A DNA stretch of 64,000 bases from Oscillospiraceae bacterium (GCA_910574995.1 CAJTCS010000001.1:558001-622000); one strand, 5' to 3'; shown: positions 15,904-24,394, counted from the stretch's first letter. Translations and numbers: made by a program. Notes: generated by a model from the sequence alone, not told the origin.

Positions 15904-16938
15904 TTAGATAATCATTTCCGAAAAGGTATCAGCCATCTTCCCTACAAAGTTCCATTGCCGCTTCATGTAAGACTTTAGCTGCTGGGTGTCTCGCCGGTAA
16001 TCAGCATAAACCATGTCCAAAGCGTCAAAGTGATTTGCTATGGCCTGGGCCACGCGGCAGCCGCTCTCCATCCCGGCTGAAATCCCCTCGCCCATCGGGT
16101 TGAGAAAACCGGCAGCCTCACCGGCAAACAGCACCCGGCCCTGTCCATAGGTGACGGCGCAGCCAGGCCGGATATGGGGCATCAGCCACTTTTCCGCCTT
16201 GACCTGCTGACTGATTTGCAAGCCGTGGTGTTTTTCCATGTAAGAGAGAAACCGCTGGTAGAAATACTCAACTTTGCTGGTGTCCTTGACCGAAACACCC
16301 AGCACCAGCATTTCATCCTTCACGTTGAACCATGCGTCATACTCGGACAGCTCCGGCTGCAAGTAGGCGTAGAAGTAATGCGGGTCTAACTGGACCGTTC
16401 CCCGGTTGAACGTCTGAAAAGTCGTGATGAAATCCCGGCTGTTCCCAAGGAGCTGCCGTTTTAATACGCCGGTGACCCCTTCACAGCTAATGACATATCT
16501 TGCCCGCTCTGTGCAGGGCGATTCCCCCCGCAGCGTGACGGAGATTGAACCGGGCTGTTCCTCACAGGAAATGGCGCTGGTGTTGTCCCGGACTTCCGCG
16601 CCGGACGCTGCCGCCTGCTCCGTCAGCCAGTTATCAAAGGAACTGCGCCAAACGTTCAACCCGCCCTGCTCAAAGCGGAACTCCCGGCCTTTATCATCCG
16701 TGAAGACCATGCCCCGGTTTTCCACCGGGGTACACGTTGCGGACAGCGGCACATCCTGTCCATAGCAGCGCCGCACCAAATCCATTGACTTTTGGATCAG
16801 GACGCCGGAGCAGGATTTATAGCGGGGGAGTTTATGACGTTCTACCAGCAGAACCTGAAGCCCTTTGTCCGCCAGCACCTTTGCGGCGGTGCTTCCGGCT
16901 GGGCCAGCGCCGACAACAATTATATCGTACATCTGCAT
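15904..16938 (-). CDS. Geranylgeranyl reductase family FAD-dependent oxidoreductase
   Basis: 344 aa. The N-terminal Rossmann motif VVGAGPAGSTAAKVLAD binds FAD, the ...RYKSCSGVL segment is the conserved PxxKxCxG-like signature, and GEAAGFLNPMGEGISAGMESG is the second FAD motif of the geranylgeranyl reductase/digeranylgeranylglycerophospholipid reductase family. Clostridial members probably reduce an isoprenoid or similar double bond; the substrate is not known. A rev-comp stretch after its stop (15780-15900) has no convincing gene. The upstream flank (16939-17207) holds no gene; it is the longest quiet stretch here. Confidence 0.8.
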   Translation of the reverse strand: MQMYDIIVVGAGPAGSTAAKVLADKGLQVLLVERHKLPRYKSCSGVLIQKSMDLVRRCYGQDVPLSATCTPVENRGMVFTDDKGREFRFEQGGLNVWRSSFDNWLTEQAAASGAEVRDNTSAISCEEQPGSISVTLRGESPCTERARYVISCEGVTGVLKRQLLGNSRDFITTFQTFNRGTVQLDPHYFYAYLQPELSEYDAWFNVKDEMLVLGVSVKDTSKVEYFYQRFLSYMEKHHGLQISQQVKAEKWLMPHIRPGCAVTYGQGRVLFAGEAAGFLNPMGEGISAGMESGCRVAQAIANHFDALDMVYADYRRDTQQLKSYMKRQWNFVGKMADTFSEMII

Positions 16939-17207
16939 GACCTCATTTTCTTAACTTCAGTTCATAGTATACCCTTTCTCCCTTCACAATGCAAGGGAAA
17001 GAGAGTGGGGCTAAGGTAACGCCAAGCAATGCGCCGGCCCTTTTCATCCGCCTCCGGCGCCTGCGCGCCGGGACAAAGTCCACTCAGCTGCGCCCGCCTA
17101 ACGGCTGTCGGCGCACCCGTTCACGGGTCTTTCGCCGCGGCCCCTTACTGACAATGCGGCCCAGAGGCCGTACGAATCGCCGTTTATGAAGGCAGCCTTC
17201 AAAAAAC

Positions 17208-17239
17208 AAGCAGCCTAGACCCAGTCGTCCAGGCTGCTT
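17208..17239 (-). terminator. Terminator of the MFS efflux gene
   Basis: Stem of 13 bp with one mismatch (17208-17220 with 17227-17239). On the minus strand it is followed by a T-rich tail (TTGTTTTTTG) and lies about 100 bp after the transporter stop. Confidence 0.7.
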
Positions 17240-17341
17240 TGGCAAGTGCAGAGGGGATCGGTTTCGCCCACTGGCCCGCTCACCCCTCAAAACCTGTGCC
17301 GCTAAGCAAAGGGTTTCGAAAACAGCTTGCGCTTCGAATAT

Positions 17342-18655
17342 TTATGCCTCTTGCTTACCCATAGCTTTGGCATTTGGTTCAACCCAATGGTCTTTCCGCA
17401 AAACACAGTAAAAAACCAGGCAGACCAAAACCCCCGCCAGGCCCAGCACAAAGAACAGCGCCGCCGCGCCGGAGCCTTTCCCCGGGCCGAACAGGAAAGC
17501 CAAAAGGCTGCCCGAAGAAACGGTGGCCATCAGCGGTTCGAAAACCCGGTCCACCAGCAGCCCGCCCAGGAAATAGCCCAGCGGTATGGTGAAAAACTGC
17601 AATGTATTGCGGCAGGAGTAGACCCGCCCCTGCATGCACACGGGGATCGTCGAACGGAAAACAACGTCCATATTGGCGTTCATCAAGGGGACCAGCAGCC
17701 AGCCCAGGACGGCCCCGGCACACCATACCCATGGTGTGCGCCCAAAGGCCAGCAGAAAGTTTTCCGTACCCATGGATAGCATCAAAGCGCCGCAGATGAC
17801 CCGCAACCGGTTTTTGGGCGTGGGCAGCAGGGCTGCGACTATCCCGCCCGCCAACGATGCGGCGCCGGTTACGGCGTTCACCAACCCCAGCACTGTTTCG
17901 CCGCCGTTTTCGCGGCTGAGCAGCATGGCAGGCAGCGCGGCATTATAGGCCGAGGCCACCAGGTTGATAAAAGCCAGAAAGAGGATGAGGTTTAAAATCA
18001 GCCGGTTGGCCCGCAGCCAATCCAGCCCGGACTTTGCCGCTGCCAGCAGTTTTTCCCGGGGCTTATCCTCTGTAGAGCCCTCTGGGATTTGGATGAAGAA
18101 CAGAAGGGTGGCAAAGGCAATGGCAAAGGTGGCCAAGTCGACGGCAATCACCATCCCCATGCCGAAAAACCCGAACAGCGCCGAGGCGATTACCGGGTGC
18201 AAAATGGTGTTCAACGACGAGGAAAAGGACCGCAGGCCGCTGGTCTTCTGGTAGTACTCTGGGGGGACCAGCAGCGTAGACGCTACATCGCTGGCCGGCT
18301 GCTGTACCGTGTTCATCAAGCCATTTATGGCATTGAGCACATACATATGCCATGGCGCCAGCAGGCCGTTTTTCAACAGGATCAGAACCGCAACGGTGCT
18401 CGCGGCGGCCAGCAGGTCGCACACCAGCATGGTACGCTTTTTGTTCCAGCGGTCGCTGAGCGCGCCGGCGAAGATGCTTACAAGCACATAGGGCGCGTAG
18501 GAACAGATGGAAAGCATAGCTGTTTCCAACGCGGAGCCGCTTTGCCGGTAGAGCCATAAAATCAGGGCATAGCCGGTCATGGCGCTGCCCAAAGACGAAA
18601 GGGACTGTGTGCCCCACAACAATAAGTAGGGCTTTAGGGATTTATATTTTTTCAT
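17342..18655 (-). CDS. MFS transporter, putative drug efflux, controlled by leader-peptide attenuation
   Basis: 437 aa, 12 predicted helices, MFS_3-like: LLLWGTQSLSSLGSAMTGYALILWLY is helix 1, and GALSDRWNKKRTML is the cytoplasmic motif A loop between helices 2 and 3. The pattern resembles macrolide (Mef-like) and other drug exporters of Firmicutes. The ATG at 18655 is 9 nt after AGGAG, and that site is buried in a hairpin (18658-18701). Upstream lie a 17-codon leader ORF and a consensus promoter; downstream is a terminator. The gene is therefore a self-contained resistance-like cassette. The drug cannot be named from sequence alone. Its upstream edge abuts a truncated flavoprotein gene. Confidence 0.85.
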   Translation of the reverse strand: MKKYKSLKPYLLLWGTQSLSSLGSAMTGYALILWLYRQSGSALETAMLSICSYAPYVLVSIFAGALSDRWNKKRTMLVCDLLAAASTVAVLILLKNGLLAPWHMYVLNAINGLMNTVQQPASDVASTLLVPPEYYQKTSGLRSFSSSLNTILHPVIASALFGFFGMGMVIAVDLATFAIAFATLLFFIQIPEGSTEDKPREKLLAAAKSGLDWLRANRLILNLILFLAFINLVASAYNAALPAMLLSRENGGETVLGLVNAVTGAASLAGGIVAALLPTPKNRLRVICGALMLSMGTENFLLAFGRTPWVWCAGAVLGWLLVPLMNANMDVVFRSTIPVCMQGRVYSCRNTLQFFTIPLGYFLGGLLVDRVFEPLMATVSSGSLLAFLFGPGKGSGAAALFFVLGLAGVLVCLVFYCVLRKDHWVEPNAKAMGKQEA

Positions 18656-18657
18656 TT

Positions 18658-18770
18658 GGCTTTGCTCCTTTGATTATAATTGGGATCAAATAAGCAAAGC
18701 CTGAGGACTAACAGGGGGCGGGCCCCTTAGCCTCTATGCTCCATGCAATGTCCTCAAGCCTTGCATGGAG
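18658..18770 (-). promoter_or_regulatory. Translational attenuator of the MFS gene
   Basis: Three pairings are visible on the minus strand. (1) CTCCATGCAA at the end of the leader ORF (18761-18770) pairs perfectly with 18739-18748. (2) GCTTGAGGAC (18750-18759), in the loop of that stem and across the leader stop, pairs over 10 bp with GTCCTCAGGC (18699-18708). (3) GGCTTTGCT (18693-18701) pairs perfectly with AGCAAAGCC (18658-18666), extended by TTTGAT/ATCAAA inside, which hides the AAAGGAG of the transporter. Pairing 2 shares bases with pairing 3, so they exclude each other. A ribosome stalled near the leader end would block stem 1 and favour 2, freeing the ribosome site. There is no T-run, so control is at translation. 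Confidence 0.7.
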
Positions 18771-18807
18771 CAACCGCAATACACAGCGGCAAGGAAATAT
18801 TATGCAT
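18754..18807 (-). CDS. Leader peptide of the MFS attenuator (17 aa)
   Basis: MHNISLPLCIAVAPCKA, ATG at 18805-18807, TGA at 18754-18756. A full AGGAGG (18813-18818) lies 5 nt before the ATG. Residues 10-13 are IAVA, close to the IAVV stalling motif of the erythromycin-dependent ErmA leader peptide. The last codons lie in the first arm of the attenuator stem, so a stall at codons 12-13 would unfold it. The drug that would cause stalling is unknown; a macrolide or related ribosome inhibitor is the natural guess. Confidence 0.7.
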   Translation of the reverse strand: MHNISLPLCIAVAPCKA

Positions 18808-18867
18808 AATGTCCTCCTCAAACAGTATGGGGTTTAAGGGCTGAACGCTTGGATAGGTTGCCTGCCC

Positions 18868-18897
18868 ATTGTAGCACAGCGGTTGGAGGTGTGTCAA
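18868..18897 (-). promoter_or_regulatory. Promoter of the leader peptide/MFS transcript
   Basis: TTGACA (18892-18897) and TACAAT (18868-18873) with an 18-bp spacer on the minus strand. Its -35 contains the TGA that ends the truncated flavoprotein frame. Confidence 0.8.
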
Positions 18898-19352
18898 GGC
18901 AGGGGCAGTCCGCTTGCAAAAGCGGCCGGGAACCCCAGGCGTTCCCACGCGGTAACTTCCCGCTCTATCTTGTGCCGGTCATTTCGAGAGTAGACGAAAG
19001 CGTCCTTTTCCTCGAAGTCACAGTCTATTTTGCTGCAGAGTTCCCGGAACCGTCCCAGCGCCTCCTGGTTTGCCCGCAGATAGAGCCGGGCCGTTTCTAT
19101 GCCAAATTCCCGGATGAGCTTATCATACACCAGCCCATGCTGTGAATTTATCTTCGCCGTGGTATCTTTTGTGATGCCGCTGCCAATGCGGTCGGCCTCT
19201 ACCAAAGCGTAGTCCGCCCCGGCCTGGGCCAGCTGATAGGCGCACAGCACCCCAGCCATCCCGCCGCCGATAATCAACACGTCTGTGCACAGATCTCGAT
19301 CCAAAGGGGCGAACCGGGGCCGCTCTGCCGTTTGTATCCAAATAGAATCCAT
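18894..19352 (-). pseudogene. Truncated FAD-dependent oxidoreductase (DAO family, N-terminal third)
   Basis: 152 aa. DVLIIGGGMAGVLCAYQLAQAG is the dinucleotide-binding start of a glycine/D-amino-acid-oxidase type flavoprotein, and DTTAKINSQHGLVYDKLI is typical of the subgroup fused to a Rieske domain. Full members are about 400-500 aa. The frame is normal up to AFASGLPLP, then ends at a TGA that belongs to the -35 box of the MFS cassette, so everything after was lost when that cassette was joined here. The rest of the gene is not in the window. Confidence 0.75.
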
Positions 19353-19621
19353 TTTATCACCTCGATAGCTTTAGGATGGCTGCCCCATAAAAAATTATGT
19401 GCTGCCTATCTATGGTTTTGGACACATATGGTTCCTGGCTAAGGCCAGACCTGCTGTCCCATCCGCATCTCCAGGTGGCCTACGGCCCATTTGTCCTTAT
19501 AACGCTTTGACAGGCCTGTTGTCGGTATAACTGCCATGTCTTCCTTTGCTTAGTCTGCAAGACATAGTATAGCAAGCAAATGTCCAAACATCGCTAAGAA
19601 AAGGTAAAGAGAGCATAAAGT

Positions 19622-19911
19622 TCAACCCAGCTTGAAGCCGCCGCCCGCGCGGTCTGGATATAGCCTTCTGTACCACTGGGGCGGAGCTTCGCGCGGATGT
19701 TGCTGATGTGTACGTTGATCGTTTTGTCCCCAATAGCGCAACCTCCCTGCCAGACCGACGTGTAAATCTGCTGTTTGGTGAAAACCTTTTTAGGGCGGCG
19801 CACTAAGAGCTCAACAATTTTAAATTCGCGGGCCGTCAGTTCTACAGGCTGGCCGGCGGCTATAAGGGCCATCTCGCCGATATTTAGCTGCCAATCCCGG
19901 AAGCGCAGCAT
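19622..19911 (-). pseudogene. Broken OmpR/PhoB-type response regulator (DNA-binding end only)
   Basis: A winged-helix domain is clear (VELTAREFKIVELLVRRPKKVF, then KTINVHISNIRAKL), but the receiver domain that should precede it is absent. After GYIQT a one-base shift spoils the end: the displaced frame still reads RAGGGFKLG followed by TGA at 19622-19624, which is the usual family ending. The gene is both truncated and frameshifted. The stretch 19353-19621 holds no other gene. Confidence 0.7.
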
Positions 19912-19991
19912 ACTCCTCCTCCCGGGCGCATACATATAGAACACCGAAAAGAGGGGTGCCCAATTGGACCCCCAAAAAGAGGTGTCCAATC

Positions 19992-20240
19992 ATGAACGTA
20001 ATTGACGAGCGCGCGACCAAGCTAGGGGAATTCATAGTAGAAAACAAGGCCACCGTCCGCTGGGCGGCGAAGCAGTTTGGAATAAGCAAAAGCACGGTAC
20101 ATAAAGACGTGTCACAGCGCCTGCAATATATAGACCGGGGGCTGTACCGCGACGTAAAAAACGTATTGGCTGTGAACAAGGCCCAGCGGCACATCCGCGG
20201 CGGCATGGCCACCAAGAAGAAGTACGAATCTTTGAAATAG
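19992..20240 (+). CDS. spoIIID: Stage III sporulation transcriptional regulator SpoIIID
   Basis: 82 aa, close to the ~90 aa of Bacillus SpoIIID, with the same pattern over its length: ERATKLGEFIVENKATVRW, FGISKSTVHKDVSQRL helix-turn-helix, and the C-terminal RHIRGGMATKKKY basic helix. It is a mother-cell DNA-binding regulator that tunes sigma-E and sigma-K genes, so the host makes spores. The start at 19992 fits an AGAGGTG site; an upstream in-frame ATG at 19956 would add a non-conserved extension. The 30 bp before it contain a near-repeat of GGTG(C/T)CCAAT in both orientations. Confidence 0.92.
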   Translation: MNVIDERATKLGEFIVENKATVRWAAKQFGISKSTVHKDVSQRLQYIDRGLYRDVKNVLAVNKAQRHIRGGMATKKKYESLK

Positions 20241-20258
20241 CCGGTGCTGGGGGAAGTG

Positions 20259-20294
20259 CCGGCGCAAATCAAAGGCCTCCTCCGTTTGTGCCGG
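20259..20294. terminator. Bidirectional terminator between spoIIID and the HIT gene
   Basis: A 10-bp stem with one G-T pair (20259-20268 with 20285-20294) between two convergent genes. Confidence 0.45.
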
Positions 20295-20334
20295 AAGGGG
20301 GCCCGTATTGTTTTCAAAGCTTGCTGCGCCGCGT

Positions 20335-20688
20335 TCATGCCTCCGCTGGGAAAGGCGGCCAGCCCATCTTGCGTTTGCCCAGCAGATGGAAATGCAGGTG
20401 CTGCACGCTCTGCATGCCGTCCGCGCCGCAATTGTTGATGACCCGGAACCCGTTTTCCAGGCCCAGCTCCCCGCTTAATTTGGCAATGACCTCAAAGATG
20501 TGGGCCACGACGCCGCTGTTTTCCGCTGTGATCTCTGCCGCGGAGGGGATGTGCGCCTTGGGGATCACAAGCACATGCACAGGGGCCTGCGGGTCTAAGT
20601 CGTGGAAAGCCACCACCTGCCCATCCTCGTATACCTTATGGGAGGGGATTTCCCCGGCCGCTATTTTGCAAAAAATACAGTCTGCCAT
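20335..20688 (-). CDS. HIT family protein (histidine triad nucleotide-binding)
   Basis: 117 aa. DCIFCKIAAGEIPS at the start and QHLHFHLLG near the end (HxHxH triad) are diagnostic of HINT-like purine nucleotide phosphoramidases. GAAGGAGC precedes the ATG at 20688. It follows the P-loop kinase gene by 2 nt and so is co-transcribed with it and probably with alaS. Confidence 0.92.
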   Translation of the reverse strand: MADCIFCKIAAGEIPSHKVYEDGQVVAFHDLDPQAPVHVLVIPKAHIPSAAEITAENSGVVAHIFEVIAKLSGELGLENGFRVINNCGADGMQSVQHLHFHLLGKRKMGWPPFPAEA

Positions 20689-20690
20689 GT

Positions 20691-21203
20691 TTACCGCTCC
20701 TTCACAATATGGTTCCATAATATCGCATCCCGCACCTGCCCGGCACTCTTGCCCCCCGTGTCGATCTGCCGCCCTGGCAGGCTGGCAAACCCCTTCAAGG
20801 AACGCAGGCTTATTTCCAGCCACTCTGCCGTACGCCAAGGGCAGGCCCCGTCTTTTTCCCAGCGGCTGCGCAGGGCCTGGGGGGAACACACCAGCGTATA
20901 CCAAAACGGCTCTAGCCCCAGCGCCTTCACGCCCGCGTCCAGGGATTCCCGTATTTCTGGGCGGTCCATCAGCCAGGCGACTACTACGTTCTGGCAGCTG
21001 GGGCATTTCCCGTAATTCCCCACCAGGTGTAGGATGTTATCCGCCGCCATGGCCCTGGTCGCGCCGTCCCCCACAAAGGGGTCGATATCGAAGCACCAGT
21101 CGCCGTCTATAAAAGCGGCCTGGGGCAGGGCGCTTTGCAGCAGCCTGCCTGTGGTAGACTTCCCTACGCCCATAGGCCCGTTAAGGAAAAACACGCGCTT
21201 CAT
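20691..21203 (-). CDS. P-loop nucleotide kinase-like protein
   Basis: 170 aa. LNGPMGVGKSTTGRLL is a Walker A loop; FIDGDWCFDIDPF fits the following acidic strand, and the overall pattern is that of small AAA_33/shikimate-kinase-like phosphotransferases. The substrate is unknown. It lies 5 bp after alaS and 2 bp before the HIT gene, a tight three-gene unit. Confidence 0.8.
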   Translation of the reverse strand: MKRVFFLNGPMGVGKSTTGRLLQSALPQAAFIDGDWCFDIDPFVGDGATRAMAADNILHLVGNYGKCPSCQNVVVAWLMDRPEIRESLDAGVKALGLEPFWYTLVCSPQALRSRWEKDGACPWRTAEWLEISLRSLKGFASLPGRQIDTGGKSAGQVRDAILWNHIVKER

Positions 21204-21208
21204 AAATA

Positions 21209-23839
21209 TCAGCCCAGCTGTTTTTTCACCAGCTCTGGCACGGCGGCCAGGGCCTCGTCCAGTTTGGTCTGGTCTTTGGCCCCGGCCATGGCAAAATCGG
21301 GCCGGCCGCCGCCGTTGCCGCTGGTAAGCATGGCCACTTCCTTCACCAGCTGCCCGGCCTTCAGGCCCTTGTCTTGGGCGGCCTTGTTGCAGGCTGCCGC
21401 CAGGGAAGCCTTGCCTCCGGAAATCCCCGCGAACACGGCGGCCAAAGGCTCTTCATATTCCTTTGCCTTGTCGCACAGGGCCCGCAGGGCGTCGGGGGCC
21501 GTGCCGGAAAGCAGCGCGAACACCACCTTGACGCCTTCTACCTCCTGGGCGTTCTGGAAGACCCCTTGGAGGTTCGCCTTGGCCACCTGTTGGTTCAGGG
21601 CCTCGATCTGCTTGTCTTTTTCCTTAACCTCCCCCATCAGCTGCTTGGCCCGGATGGGCAGTTCCGCCGGGTTGGGGGTCTTCAGGGCATGGGCTGTCTC
21701 CAGCAGGGTGACGTTTTGGGCGGTAAGCAGCCCCAGCACCCCGCCGCCGGTAACGGCCTCGATGCGCCGTACGCCAGAGGCCACCGAGGACTCGGATACG
21801 ATTTTGAACAAGCCCAGCTTGGCGGTGCTGTCCATGTGTGTGCCGCCGCAGAATTCCCGGGAGAACCCGTCTGTTACCGCGGCGACCCGCACTACGTCGC
21901 CGTACTTCTCGCCGAACAGGGCCATGGCCCCGCTTTGGCGGGCTTCCTCGATGGGCATTTCCTTCACTTCCACGGGCACGGCTTTTAATATCTCCTCGTT
22001 AACCAGGATCTCCACCGCTGCCAGCTCGTCCGGCGTCAGGGCGGAGAAGTGGGTAAAGTCAAAGCGCACTTCTTTTTCATTTACCAGCTGGCCTGCCTGT
22101 TCTACATGGCAGCCCAGCACCTTGCGCAGGGCTGCCTGAAGCAGGTGGGCGCCGGTGTGGTTGCGCATGATGGCGGCCCGGCGCTTTTCGTCCACGTGGG
22201 CCGTCACGTCCGCCCCCACGGAAAGGGCCCCCTCTGCCACCACCGCCCGGTGGAGGAACACCGCCTGGCTCCGGGTGGTGTCCACCACATCGATGGACAG
22301 GCCCTGGGCGGTGATCTCGCCGCTGTCGCCCACCTGGCCGCCGCTTTCCCCATAGAAGGGGGTCTTGTCCAGCACAATAGAGACTTCGTCCCCTTCCCCT
22401 GCGGACTCTACCCGCTTACCGGCCTTAATGATGGCCAGCACCTTTGCCTTTGTGGCCAGTTCGCTATAGCCGGTAAATTCCGTTTGCGCCAAGCCCGCGG
22501 CGGCGGTGCCCTCGCCCTTCCAGGCGTCTGCCCCGGCGTCCTTCCGGGCGCTGCGGGCCCGCTCTTTCTGCTCTTTCATCAGCTCCCGGAAGCGGCTTTC
22601 GTCCACGTCCATGCCACGCTCGGCCAAAATCTCCCGGGTCAGGTCCAAGGGGAAGCCGTAGGTGTCGTTAAGGGTAAAGGCGTGTTCGCCAGAGAAGACC
22701 TTGGAATCCGCCTTATCAATAAAGGAATTGAGCAGCGCCAGGCCCTGGTCGATGGTGCGCAGGAAGCTTTCCTCTTCAAAGCCGATGACCTTGCGGATGG
22801 TCTCCCGTTTCTCACGCAGCTCGGGGTAAGCCTTTTCATTCTCCTGTATAACGGTATCCGCCAGGTCCGCCAGGAATATGCCGTTTACCCCCAGCAGCTT
22901 CCCATGGCGGGCGGCCCGGCGCAGCAGCCGGCGCAGCACATAGCCCCGGCCTTCGTTGGAGGGCAGCACGCCGTCGCCGATCATGAACACGGTAGAGCGG
23001 ATGTGGTCGGTGATGACCCGCAGGGAAATGTCGGACTTAGGCCCGGCCCCATAGGCTACACCGGAAATCTGGCTCATGCGCTTGATGAGGTTCTGCACCG
23101 TGTCCACCAAAAACAGGTTGTCCACCCCCTGCATCACGCAGGCCAGGCGCTCCAGTCCCATGCCGGTGTCGATGTTCTCCCGGCCCAGGGGGGTATAGTT
23201 GCCCTCGCCGTCGTTATTGAACTGGGTAAACACCAGGTTCCAGATCTCCACATAGCGGTCGCAGTCGCAGCCCACGCCACAGGTGGGCTTGCCGCAGCCG
23301 TGCTCTTCCCCACGGTCAAAAAATATCTCCGAGCTGGGGCCGCAGGGGCCGCTGCCGTGCTCCCAGAAGTTGTCCTCCTTGCCCAGGCGTTTCATGTGGC
23401 TTTCCGGCACGCCCACCTCCTTGGTCCAGATGTCCCATGCCTCGTCGTCCGTCTCAAAAACCGTGACATACAGCTTCTCCTCAGGCATCTCCAGCACCTG
23501 GGTAAAAAACTCCCAGGCCCAGGAGATAGCCTCCCGCTTAAAGTAGTCGTTAAAGCTGAAGTTGCCCAGCATCTCGAAGAAGGTGCCGTGGCGGTCGGTA
23601 ATGCCTACGCTGTCGATATCCGGGGTGCGGATGCACTTCTGGCAGGTGGTCACCCGGCGGCGGGGGGGCTCCACCTCCCCGGTGAAATACTTCTTCATGG
23701 GCGCCATGCCCGCGCCAATGAGCAAGAGGCTGTTGTCGCCCTGTGGTATCAGGGAGAAGCTGGGCAGCCGCAAATGCCCCTTTGACTCAAAGAAGGTAAG
23801 GAATTTTTCCCGTAATTCGTTCAGACCTGTCCATTGCAT
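21209..23839 (-). CDS. alaS: Alanine--tRNA ligase
   Basis: 876 aa, the normal length. The class II core (residues 1-250) is followed by the tRNA recognition domain, the editing domain with HTGAHLLQ and CGGTHMDSTA zinc/editing motifs, and the C-terminal DHHA1 domain (about 740-876). It charges tRNA-Ala in the cytoplasm. An A/T-rich leader lies before the ATG. Two tiny membrane proteins and a T-box lie further upstream on the same strand; a small hairpin at 24002-24017 could partly separate them. Confidence 0.97.
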   Translation of the reverse strand: MQWTGLNELREKFLTFFESKGHLRLPSFSLIPQGDNSLLLIGAGMAPMKKYFTGEVEPPRRRVTTCQKCIRTPDIDSVGITDRHGTFFEMLGNFSFNDYFKREAISWAWEFFTQVLEMPEEKLYVTVFETDDEAWDIWTKEVGVPESHMKRLGKEDNFWEHGSGPCGPSSEIFFDRGEEHGCGKPTCGVGCDCDRYVEIWNLVFTQFNNDGEGNYTPLGRENIDTGMGLERLACVMQGVDNLFLVDTVQNLIKRMSQISGVAYGAGPKSDISLRVITDHIRSTVFMIGDGVLPSNEGRGYVLRRLLRRAARHGKLLGVNGIFLADLADTVIQENEKAYPELREKRETIRKVIGFEEESFLRTIDQGLALLNSFIDKADSKVFSGEHAFTLNDTYGFPLDLTREILAERGMDVDESRFRELMKEQKERARSARKDAGADAWKGEGTAAAGLAQTEFTGYSELATKAKVLAIIKAGKRVESAGEGDEVSIVLDKTPFYGESGGQVGDSGEITAQGLSIDVVDTTRSQAVFLHRAVVAEGALSVGADVTAHVDEKRRAAIMRNHTGAHLLQAALRKVLGCHVEQAGQLVNEKEVRFDFTHFSALTPDELAAVEILVNEEILKAVPVEVKEMPIEEARQSGAMALFGEKYGDVVRVAAVTDGFSREFCGGTHMDSTAKLGLFKIVSESSVASGVRRIEAVTGGGVLGLLTAQNVTLLETAHALKTPNPAELPIRAKQLMGEVKEKDKQIEALNQQVAKANLQGVFQNAQEVEGVKVVFALLSGTAPDALRALCDKAKEYEEPLAAVFAGISGGKASLAAACNKAAQDKGLKAGQLVKEVAMLTSGNGGGRPDFAMAGAKDQTKLDEALAAVPELVKKQLG

Positions 23840-24001
23840 GTTAACTCGACCTTTCTAAAAATTATTGTTTGATAGAAAGCGGAATATAAAGTAAAATAAA
23901 GATAAACCAAAGAAAATGAGGCTCGCATATGCATACGGAAAAGGGACTGCGCGCCGGTTAAAATGGAAGAGGTCACGCTTGCGTATAGCAATGGGGAAAG
24001 C

Positions 24002-24017
24002 GGCGGGGAAGCCCGCC
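24002..24017. terminator. Compact hairpin after the 78-aa membrane gene
   Basis: GGCGGG/CCCGCC with a 4-nt loop. The T-run (TTTTTCTTTT) is on its plus-strand side, where no gene ends; on the minus strand the tail is weak, so read-through into alaS is plausible. Confidence 0.4.
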
Positions 24018-24036
24018 TTTTTCTTTTGCATATTTT

Positions 24037-24273
24037 TTATTTTTCCTTGCGGAAATATTCCACCCCCATGATGGCAAGCCCCAAGGCCAGCAGCAGCCCG
24101 CCCAACGCCACTGGCCACACCATGTTCGTTTCCAGCATGGACGTGCCGAAGCGCCCCGGCGGGGTTGACCACGCGGTAACGTTATCCACGTTGGCCGCGG
24201 CGGCAAAAAAGCCCGCCAGGCACCAAATGCTGCCGATAAGCGATAAAAAACCGCCAATGAGTACCTTTTTCAT
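24037..24273 (-). CDS. Small two-helix membrane protein (78 aa), unknown
   Basis: Two hydrophobic segments (LIGGFLSLIGSIWCLAGFFA and the later VWPVALGGLLLALGLAIMG) flank a ~25-residue loop (VDNVTAWSTPPGRF...). It ends in a basic tail FRKEK. It starts 4 nt after the 38-aa membrane gene, so the two are one unit behind the T-box. I do not recognise a family; the loop between the helices is the likely functional part. Confidence 0.6.
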   Translation of the reverse strand: MKKVLIGGFLSLIGSIWCLAGFFAAAANVDNVTAWSTPPGRFGTSMLETNMVWPVALGGLLLALGLAIMGVEYFRKEK

Positions 24274-24277
24274 GCCG

Positions 24278-24394
24278 TTATGCCTCCCCCCTGTGCCGTA
24301 GGTATTCCAGTAAGCCCCAAGCCAGCGTCAGGCACAAGAACATGTGCACAAGGGCCCACACCGCGCCCAGCAGCCCCCAGACCGCCTTTTTCAT
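24278..24394 (-). CDS. Single-helix membrane peptide (38 aa), first gene after the T-box
   Basis: MKKAVWGLLGAVWALVHMF... is one hydrophobic helix with a basic N-terminus and the tail EYLRHRGEA. A strong GAGGAGGGG site precedes the ATG at 24394, which is the first start after the T-box terminator. It is too short for most gene callers. Function unknown. Confidence 0.6.
   Translation of the reverse strand: MKKAVWGLLGAVWALVHMFLCLTLAWGLLEYLRHRGEA

Noticed and set aside
16939-17207. Possible gene in the gap between the flavoprotein and the MFS terminator
   Set aside because: Only short frames without ribosome sites; treated as non-coding with nothing identified.
22049-23785. A 578-codon plus-strand open frame across alaS
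   Set aside because: It lies antisense to a certain alaS gene and arises from GC-rich codon bias; no ribosome site or family motif.
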